A stretch of DNA of 14,015 nucleotides from JBECKR01 sp040235415 (GTDB taxonomy: Bacteria; Acidobacteriota; Polarisedimenticolia; Polarisedimenticolales; Polarisedimenticolaceae), in NCBI GenBank assembly GCA_040235415.1, contig JBECKR010000396.1:1-14015 (forward strand), written 5' to 3'. Below, in pieces: positions 1-4,878 of the stretch. Below the pieces are notes generated by a model. It was not told the DNA's origin. It saw nothing but the letters and a program-made list of their open reading frames with translations, and did no database searches. The position numbers and the translations under genes were made by a program. Position 1 is the first letter of the stretch, and the number at the start of each line of letters is the position of its first letter.

Positions 1-861
1 GTCGCGGTCGAGACGACCCGCCGCGCGGCCGGCGCGATGCACGTCGCGACCGACCTCACGATCCGCTCCTCGAGCGGGCTCGAGGTCGACCTCACGGTGG
101 TCGCTCCGCTGCGGTCGCCCGCGCGGCGGCCGCTCGTCGTCCTGCTCGCCGGCAAGGACACCGGCCGCGAGGCGGCCCGGTTCGTCCCCGAAGGCGCCCC
201 GGTCATCGTCGCGGCGGTCGGCTACCCCTACCGCGGCGCGAAGCGGCCGTCGGGGCTCGGGTGGGTCCCCGCGGCGCGGCGGATGCAGCGCGCGCTGCTG
301 GACGTCGTGCCGGCGGTGAAGCTCGCCCTCGACCACCTCGTGACCCGTCCCGACGTCGACCCGGACCGGATCGAGCTCGTCGGGGTCAGCCTCGGGGCGT
401 ACCTCGCCCCGGCCGTGGCCGGGTGCGACCCGCGGTTCGATCGGATCTGGCTCGTCCACGGCGGCGGCGCCCCGGCGGCGTACTTCGAGCAGTTCCTGCG
501 GGACCGCGTGCGGCCGGCGACGCTTCGGCGGGGGGCGGCCCGTCTCCTCGCGGCGGGATGCGCCGCCCGCTGGCTCGGTCCCGAGCGCTGGGTCCCGACT
601 CTCCCGCCGCGTCCGGTCGTCGTGATCGACGCCCGCGACGAGGCGACGCTGCCCGACGCTTCGGTCCGGGCGCTGCACCGCGCGCTCGGCGACCGCGCGG
701 AGTACCTCGTGACCCCGGGACCGCACGTCCGGACCTCCCGGCCGGAGGTCGTCCGTCGGATCCGCGATCTCGTCCTCCCGCGGATCGCGGCGGGCGACGT
801 CAGCCGCTTCCCGCCTAGCCCCCGGCCGCTCCGAGCAGACGGATCAGAGCGAGGCTCGTGA
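1..861 (+). CDS. Alpha/beta hydrolase (esterase/dienelactone hydrolase-like), 5' end probably outside the window
   Basis: Predicted serine hydrolase of the alpha/beta fold; substrate unknown. Counting from the ATG at 37 (274 residues), the nucleophile elbow GVSLGA places Ser118. Asp201 (in DARDE) and His230 (in TPGPH) fall at the right spacing to complete a Ser-Asp-His triad. The stretch before the elbow, with a helix and then VDPDRIELVG, is typical of dienelactone hydrolase/acetyl-xylan-esterase-like proteins. The reading frame is open back to base 1, and no ribosome binding site precedes the ATG at 37, so the true start is probably upstream and the visible gene is 5'-partial. No signal peptide is visible in the part seen. 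The last 47 nt overlap the 3' end of the convergent permease gene. The fold is secure; the specific reaction is not. Confidence 0.8.
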   Translation, partial: VAVETTRRAAGAMHVATDLTIRSSSGLEVDLTVVAPLRSPARRPLVVLLAGKDTGREAARFVPEGAPVIVAAVGYPYRGAKRPSGLGWVPAARRMQRALLDVVPAVKLALDHLVTRPDVDPDRIELVGVSLGAYLAPAVAGCDPRFDRIWLVHGGGAPAAYFEQFLRDRVRPATLRRGAARLLAAGCAARWLGPERWVPTLPPRPVVVIDARDEATLPDASVRALHRALGDRAEYLVTPGPHVRTSRPEVVRRIRDLVLPRIAAGDVSRFPPSPRPLRADGSERGS

Positions 862-1861
862 GCGAGACGGCGGAAGCGGTCGCGAGACCGACCCAGAACG
901 GACGGAGGCCGATCCGGCGCATCGCGTCGAGCCGCGTCCCGAGGCCGACTCCGGCGAGCGCGACCAGGATCAGGAACCGCGCCGCGGTCCCGAGATCCGC
1001 ACCGACGTCGCGCCCGGCCGCCCGCGAGGCGAGCGCGAGCGCACCGGCGGTGTTGACGAGCGCGAGCGCCAGGAACCCGACGACGAATGCCGGGAGCGAC
1101 TGCCGCACGCGCCGGGCCCACGGCAACCGCCGCCCGCCGCTCGCGCCGCGTCCGTAGGCCAGGCCCAGCCCCACGATCACGACCCCCATGAGCGCGTTGC
1201 GCGTCAGCTTGACGACCGTCGCGACCCGCCCCGCCACGTCGCCGAACGCGAATCCGGCCGCGACGACCTGCGAGGTGTCGTTGACGGCGGTCCCGGCCCA
1301 GGTGCCGTAGGCCGCGTCGTCGAGCCCGAGGAGCCGTCCGAGCACGGGGTACGCGAACACCGCGAGCGTTCCGAAAAGCGTGTTGGTCGCGATCGCGAAC
1401 GCGACGTCCTCGTCGCGCGCGTCGATGACGGGAGCGCTCGCCGAGATCGCCGAGTTGCCGCACACGGAGGTGCCGACGCCGATGAGCGTCGCGAGCTTGC
1501 CCCGCACGCCGACGGCCCGGCCGAGCGCGTGAGCGAGGACGAGCGCGACGCTCATGAGCACGACGACCATTCCGAGAGCGCGGACTCCGATGGCGACGAC
1601 GCTGCGGAACGAGAAGCTCGCGCCGAGCAGCACGATCGCGAGCCGCAGGACGGTGTGGAACGAGAACCGGATGCCGGGGCCGAGCGCCGCCGGCAGCCGC
1701 ACGGCGTTGCCGAGCGAGAGTCCGAGCGCGACCGCGACGACGACCTCGCCGACGGCGCGTCCCGCGGCTTCGGGCAGCAGCGAGTGCAACGCGCGCGAGG
1801 CGGCGGCCACCGCGACGGCGGTCGCGAGGCCCGGGAGGATGCGTCCGAGAGGGCGTGTCAT
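815..1861 (-). CDS. yeiH: YeiH family (UPF0324/PF03601) putative sulfate exporter-type membrane protein
   Basis: A 348-residue polytopic inner-membrane protein of about ten hydrophobic segments, the usual length for the YeiH family, which is annotated as a putative sulfate exporter on limited evidence. Two hallmark family blocks are visible: GVGTSVCGNSAISASAPVI (about residues 128-146), and GTWAGTAVNDTSQVVAAG (about 186-203). The ATG at 1861 is chosen because the protein begins there with MTRPLG followed by the first hydrophobic segment. The frame runs further upstream to 2002, but that would overlap the divergent DUF493 gene and add non-family sequence. No Shine-Dalgarno precedes the ATG; a strong promoter sits so close that the mRNA would be nearly leaderless. 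The family is certain; the transported substrate is inferred from family naming only. Confidence 0.92.
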   Translation of the reverse strand: MTRPLGRILPGLATAVAVAAASRALHSLLPEAAGRAVGEVVVAVALGLSLGNAVRLPAALGPGIRFSFHTVLRLAIVLLGASFSFRSVVAIGVRALGMVVVLMSVALVLAHALGRAVGVRGKLATLIGVGTSVCGNSAISASAPVIDARDEDVAFAIATNTLFGTLAVFAYPVLGRLLGLDDAAYGTWAGTAVNDTSQVVAAGFAFGDVAGRVATVVKLTRNALMGVVIVGLGLAYGRGASGGRRLPWARRVRQSLPAFVVGFLALALVNTAGALALASRAAGRDVGADLGTAARFLILVALAGVGLGTRLDAMRRIGLRPFWVGLATASAVSLTSLALIRLLGAAGG

Positions 1862-1871
1862 GGAGCCGCGC

Positions 1872-1900
1872 ACGCTAGCGGCCGGTCGGCCGGCTGTCAA
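1872..1900 (-). promoter_or_regulatory. Near-consensus sigma70-type promoter for the YeiH-family gene
   Basis: On the minus strand TTGACA (complement of 1895-1900), a 17-nt spacer and TAGCGT (complement of 1872-1877) form a textbook arrangement: a perfect -35 and optimal spacing. The predicted transcription start is near 1865, only about 4 nt before the ATG at 1861. The spacer contains a 14-bp dyad, CGGCCG-AC-CGGCCG (1879-1892), placed where a repressor would block RNA polymerase. Confidence 0.65.
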
Positions 1901-1918
1901 TCTCGCCTTCCGCCGAGG

Positions 1919-1927
1919 TGCTACCCT
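1919..1927 (+). promoter_or_regulatory. Extended -10 element for the DUF493 gene
   Basis: TGcTACCCT matches the extended -10 pattern TGn-TAnnnT and lies 24 nt before the GTG start at 1952. The predicted transcription start is around 1934, leaving a short leader that holds the GGGAGG ribosome binding site (1942-1947). No convincing -35 hexamer lies 16-18 nt upstream. Confidence 0.35.
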
Positions 1928-1951
1928 GAGGTGCGACATCCGGGAGGCGTC

Positions 1952-2215
1952 GTGGCGGCAAGGAACTGGACGAAGCTCGAGGACACGCTGGAGCGGCTCC
2001 ACGTCTGGCCCGGGCTCTACACGTTCAAGTTCGTGGTCCCGACCGCGAGGCTCGCCGAGACGCTCGAGGCGCTCGGCGGACGCCCGTTCTCCACGCGGTA
2101 TTCGGAGAACGGCCGCTGGGTCAGCCTGAGCGCCACGCTGATGATGGAATCGGCGGCCGAGGTCGTCGGCGTGTACCGGGCCGTCGAGGGCATTCCCGAA
2201 TTGATCTCCCTTTGA
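1952..2215 (+). CDS. DUF493 (YbeD-like) family protein
   Basis: Small 87-residue cytosolic protein of the DUF493/YbeD family, an ACT-like ferredoxin fold of unknown molecular function. Family features seen: the opening strand LYTFKFVVP (about 22-30), the block SENGRWVSLSATLMMES (about 51-67), and the closing helix and strand VYRAVEGIPELISL. E. coli YbeD is also 87 residues. The GTG at 1952 is chosen because GGGAGG lies 4 nt upstream and the length fits the family; the longer open frame upstream runs antisense through the permease gene. It is divergent from the YeiH-family gene, with 90 nt between the start codons. Family assignment is fairly firm; role in the cell is unknown. Confidence 0.85.
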   Translation: MAARNWTKLEDTLERLHVWPGLYTFKFVVPTARLAETLEALGGRPFSTRYSENGRWVSLSATLMMESAAEVVGVYRAVEGIPELISL

Positions 2216-2228
2216 CCTGATTTCTCCC

Positions 2229-2257
2229 TTGCCTCGAGATCGGTTTCGAAGCAGGAT
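2229..2257 (+). promoter_or_regulatory. Possible weak promoter upstream of the small ORF/EamA pair
   Basis: TTGCCT (2229-2234), 17 nt and CAGGAT (2252-2257) form a weak but correctly spaced sigma70-like pair. The region 2216-2334 is the only non-coding DNA before the small ORF and EamA gene. A start near 2264 would give a leader of about 70 nt containing a small GTCCG/CGGAC inverted repeat (2280-2296). Confidence 0.25.
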
Positions 2258-2334
2258 GTCGCTCCTGTCCGCTCGCAGCGTCCGGGGGGTGCGGACGGGG
2301 CAACCGCGTCTCGCGGCGCGCGGTGGTCGCCGAC

Positions 2335-2496
2335 ATGGGGCAGTACCAAATCTCGAGGGACGGAGCGGAGCGGACCGCGGCGATGTCGCGGCTCGCGCTG
2401 TGGCTCGCGCTCAACGGGCGCGGCGTCGAGCGCGTCCTGCTCCCGATCCTGCTCGCGGCGCTCGCCGCGCTCGGGGTCTACTGGCTCTCGATGTGA
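2335..2496 (+). CDS. Small single-span membrane protein coupled to the EamA exporter
   Basis: A 53-residue ORF of no family I recognise. It has a charged N-terminus (about residues 1-33, including ISRDGAERTA) and one C-terminal hydrophobic span, VLLPILLAALAALGVYWLSM (about 34-53). Nearly every third codon base is G or C, as in neighbouring real genes, which supports coding. Its stop TGA at 2494-2496 overlaps the GTG start of the EamA gene (2493-2495), a classic translational-coupling junction. There is no strong Shine-Dalgarno before the ATG at 2335; an in-frame GTG at 2323 is an alternative start. It could be a small accessory subunit of the transporter or an independent small membrane protein. 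Confidence 0.55.
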   Translation: MGQYQISRDGAERTAAMSRLALWLALNGRGVERVLLPILLAALAALGVYWLSM

Positions 2497-3446
2497 GAAT
2501 TCCGGAGACGCGCGACGGCGGCCCGACGAGCCGCCTCGCGGGCGCGTATCTGCTCGCCGCGGTCCCGGTCTTGCTTTGGGGCTCGTCGTTCGTCGCGGTC
2601 AAGGTCGCCCTGCGCACCGTGTCGCCGTTCGCGGTGCTCGCGGCCCGCGCCGCGCTCGGCTGGATCGCGATCGAGATCGGCGCACGACTGCTGCACCGGT
2701 CGGGCCCCGGGACGAGCCGTCCCGGCGATCGCCGGGTCCTGGTCCTCCTCGGGTTTCTCGGAATCCCGGTCCAGCTCGGGCTCCAGGCGATCGCGCTGAC
2801 GCGGACCTCGGCGGTGCATTCCGGCTGGCTCGTCGCGCTGATTCCGGTGTTCACCGCGGTGCTGGCGGCGACGTTCCTCGGCGAGCGCATGGGCCGGGCT
2901 CGCGTTCTCGGGACGATCCTGGGCTTCGGCGGTGCGCTCACGATCGTCGGTCTCGTGTCGGGTCCCGGCGCGCTGCGATTGCCGGCGGCGTGGGCCGATC
3001 TGATGGTGCTCGCGACGGCGCTCAACTGGGCGGTCTACACGCTCGCCGCGCGGCCGCTCCTCGCGCGGCGTACTCCGCTCGCGGTCAGCCGCGGCACGAT
3101 CGCGCTCGGCTCGGCACCGACGCTCGCGGTGTTCGCGCTCGTCGGCCGTCCGACGGAGCTGGTCCGCGCCGGCGCGTCGACCTGGGGCGCGCTCGCGTTC
3201 CTCGGCATCGGCTGCACCGGCCTCGGCTACCTCTGCTGGTGCGCGGCGCTGGAACGGCTGGAGGCGTCGTCGCTGACCTCCGTGCAGTACTTCCAGCCGC
3301 TCGTCACCGCCGCCGCCGCGTCGCTGTGGCTCGGCGAGCGCGTCGGCCCGGCGGTCTTCGCGGGCGGCGCGCTGGTCCTCGCGGGCGTCTGGCTCGTGCA
3401 GCGGGGTCGCGGTGCGCCGACCGCTCGGGGAGGCCGGCCGGAGTAG
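2493..3446 (+). CDS. EamA/DMT-family transporter (drug/metabolite exporter)
   Basis: 317-residue inner-membrane protein of the drug/metabolite transporter superfamily, with two EamA repeats (about residues 18-155 and 168-303) and about ten membrane spans. Repeat 1 begins with PVLLWGSSFVAVKVAL, and both repeats end with the typical LGER turn (about 129-132 and 280-283). Members export metabolites, amino acids or drugs; the substrate cannot be read from sequence. The GTG at 2493 is chosen because it gives the normal family length and overlaps the stop codon of the preceding small ORF (GTGA). No separate ribosome binding site is visible, so translation is probably coupled. An upstream extension of the frame to 2229 lacks family sequence. 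The gene ends 3 nt before the stop codon of the convergent sigma factor gene. Confidence 0.9.
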   Translation: MRIPETRDGGPTSRLAGAYLLAAVPVLLWGSSFVAVKVALRTVSPFAVLAARAALGWIAIEIGARLLHRSGPGTSRPGDRRVLVLLGFLGIPVQLGLQAIALTRTSAVHSGWLVALIPVFTAVLAATFLGERMGRARVLGTILGFGGALTIVGLVSGPGALRLPAAWADLMVLATALNWAVYTLAARPLLARRTPLAVSRGTIALGSAPTLAVFALVGRPTELVRAGASTWGALAFLGIGCTGLGYLCWCAALERLEASSLTSVQYFQPLVTAAAASLWLGERVGPAVFAGGALVLAGVWLVQRGRGAPTARGGRPE

Positions 3447-3454
3447 CGACTACT
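3442..3454. terminator. Inverted repeat spanning both stop codons of a convergent gene pair
   Basis: AGTAG-CGA-CTACT is a perfect 5-bp inverted repeat. The TAG stop of the EamA gene (3444-3446) lies in one arm and the complementary TAG of the sigma factor gene (3450-3452) in the other. There is no T-tract, so termination is only a possibility. Confidence 0.25.
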
Positions 3455-4601
3455 GGTGGACGTGCGCGAGGGTCTCCGAGCCCCGGAGCTTCGCGATCGC
3501 CTCGCGCTCGATCTGACGGACGCGCTCGCGCGACACGCTCAGAATCCGGCCGACGCGGTCGAGCGTCAGACCCTCCTCGCCGCCGATTCCGAACCGGAGC
3601 CGGAGGATCCGGCGTTCGCGCTCGGTGAGCTCCTGCTGCAGCGTGCGGCGGACCGTCCGGCGGGCGTCGTCGAACTCCAGCCGTTCGAACGGGGTCACGG
3701 CGCCCGGATCTTCGACGACCTGGAGGGGATCGCCGGTCTCGTCGGACTCGGCCATCTCGTCCAGGCTGCGTGGATCCGCGATCACGGCGAGCGCTTGCTC
3801 GACCTGCTCGGTCTCGAGTCCGAGGAACCCGGCGACGTCCTCCGGGCTCGGGTCGCCGCCGAGGCGCCGGCGGAGCTCCCGGCTCGCCTGCAGCACCTTG
3901 CGACGGCGGTCGCTCATGTGGACCGGGATCCGGATCAGGCGATGCGTGTTCGCGAGGGAGCGCTCGATGGACTGCCGGATCCACCAGTGCGCGTACGTCG
4001 AGAACTTGTTGCCGTGGCGATAGTCGAACTTCTCGACCGCACGGATCAGGCCGATGTTCCCTTCCTGGACGAGCTCCGCGAACGGCATGCCCCGACGCGC
4101 GCACTTCTTCGCGACGTGGATCACGAGACGGAGGTTCGCGCGGATGAACTCGTCGCGCGCCGCGCGCAGCTTCGCGGCGTGCGCCCGGGCCTCGCGCTTC
4201 GCCCGCGCGAGCCTCGTGCCGGAGCCCCCGGCGTCGTAGCCCTCGAGCCGCTCGCAGAACCGCGCGACGTCGGCGAGCGACCAGGACCGACCGCGCTCCG
4301 GGCCGGCGGGATCGGACGCGAGGCAGTGCCGGCGGCAGTCCGCGGGCAGGTCCCGCGCGATCCGGGCGAGCGCGCGCCGCGAGTCCTCGATCGTGCGGGC
4401 GAGCTCTCGCTCGCGCTGCGCGTCGATCAGGTCGTGGCGTCCCATGTCGCGGAAATACAACGCCAGCGTGGGCTTCTCGGCGCCGCGGCCCGCGGATTCG
4501 TGATCGTCGTCGAGCGTGTCGTCTTCGGTCGCATCGGCAGGGAACGCGAGGCTCTCGTCCGTCTCGCGATCGTCCTCGCGGGAATGGTTTCGAATACGCA
4601 T
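3450..4601 (-). CDS. RNA polymerase sigma factor, sigma70 group 2 (RpoD/RpoS-like)
   Basis: 383-residue sigma factor directing RNA polymerase to promoters. Visible in order: an acidic, poorly conserved N-terminus (1-43) without region 1.1; region 1.2 (LALYFRDMGRHDLI, about 47-60); a variable Arg/Ala-rich helical stretch (80-150); region 2 (NLRLVIHVAKK through GNKFSTYAHWWIRQSIERSL, 156-216); region 3 (about 230-290); and region 4 with LTERERRILRLRFGIG (about 325-340) and the helix-turn-helix LSVSRERVRQIEREAIAKLRG (354-374). The lack of region 1.1 and the RpoS-like SIERSLANTHRLIRIPVHM after region 2.4 favour a non-primary group 2 factor, perhaps for stress or stationary phase. The ATG at 4601 has AGGAAGG 9 nt upstream (complement of 4611-4617); the longer frame to 4715 is not needed. 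An own promoter and leader hairpin lie upstream. Confidence 0.92.
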   Translation of the reverse strand: MRIRNHSREDDRETDESLAFPADATEDDTLDDDHESAGRGAEKPTLALYFRDMGRHDLIDAQRERELARTIEDSRRALARIARDLPADCRRHCLASDPAGPERGRSWSLADVARFCERLEGYDAGGSGTRLARAKREARAHAAKLRAARDEFIRANLRLVIHVAKKCARRGMPFAELVQEGNIGLIRAVEKFDYRHGNKFSTYAHWWIRQSIERSLANTHRLIRIPVHMSDRRRKVLQASRELRRRLGGDPSPEDVAGFLGLETEQVEQALAVIADPRSLDEMAESDETGDPLQVVEDPGAVTPFERLEFDDARRTVRRTLQQELTERERRILRLRFGIGGEEGLTLDRVGRILSVSRERVRQIEREAIAKLRGSETLAHVHQ

Positions 4602-4632
4602 CGTGGCTGACCTTCCTTTCTCTTCGAGGCGA

Positions 4633-4649
4633 CGGGAGCGGCGCTCCCG
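4633..4649 (-). promoter_or_regulatory. Leader hairpin upstream of the sigma factor gene
   Basis: CGGGAGC-GGC-GCTCCCG (as read on the plus strand) is a perfect 7-bp inverted repeat with a 3-nt centre. It lies 15 nt upstream of the AGGAAGG ribosome binding site of the sigma gene. It could fold in the mRNA leader or be a protein-binding dyad. Confidence 0.4.
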
Positions 4650-4685
4650 AGGGGTTTCGAACGTCGTCGTCGAACGGGCGATTCG

Positions 4686-4694
4686 ACGGTACCA
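4686..4694 (-). promoter_or_regulatory. Extended -10 element for the sigma factor gene
   Basis: On the minus strand TGgTACCGT matches TGn-TAnnnT. The predicted start is near 4679, giving a leader of about 78 nt that includes the inverted repeat 4633-4649. No good -35 hexamer is seen. Together with 4839-4847 this makes the 277-nt gap 4602-4878 a divergent regulatory region; I see no gene in it. Confidence 0.3.
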
Positions 4695-4838
4695 CCCGGT
4701 CTCGGGACGACCCATCGGCGCAAAGCTGATCGGGTGTTCCGGCTCGGGCCGACCGCGACGGAGACCTCGTCGCGGGCGCTAGGATCTCGCCCGATGCCGG
4801 ATCGAGGCGGCGCCCTAGTGCCGCACGCGAGCGGCGGG

Positions 4839-4847
4839 TGTTATCTG
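4839..4847 (+). promoter_or_regulatory. Extended -10 element for the transketolase-family gene
   Basis: TGtTATCTG resembles an extended -10 and would start RNA near 4854, about 25 nt before the ATG at 4879. No -35 match is visible. A second candidate, TAGGAT at 4780-4785, lies further upstream. Confidence 0.28.
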
Positions 4848-4861
4848 GCAGTGGGCTTCCC

Positions 4862-4875
4862 CGAGGACCACCTCG
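4862..4875 (+). promoter_or_regulatory. Small hairpin covering the transketolase ribosome binding site
   Basis: CGAGG-ACCA-CCTCG is a perfect 5-bp inverted repeat with a 4-nt loop. Its left arm contains the only Shine-Dalgarno candidate, GAGGA (4863-4867), and it ends 3 nt before the ATG at 4879, so folding would hide the ribosome binding site. Confidence 0.4.
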
Positions 4876-4878
4876 ATC

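Noticed and set aside
2241..2257. tRNA T-arm-like sequence (GGTTTCGAAGC)
   Set aside because: No cloverleaf, anticodon arm or CCA-proximal acceptor pairing can be drawn around it.
2280..2312. Riboswitch-like leader before the small ORF/EamA gene (GGGGGGTGC resembles the start of a TPP element)
   Set aside because: The CUGAGA and ACCUGAU-type core segments of a TPP riboswitch are missing, and no other known class fits.
2017..2349. Minus-strand 110-codon frame over the DUF493 gene and following gap
   Set aside because: Antisense to the DUF493 gene, with composition like a shadow frame and no recognisable family.
4845..4859. Sigma54-like promoter (TGGCA followed by TTCC) upstream of transketolase
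   Set aside because: The required GC at -12 is CC here, and no sigma54 activator is encoded nearby.
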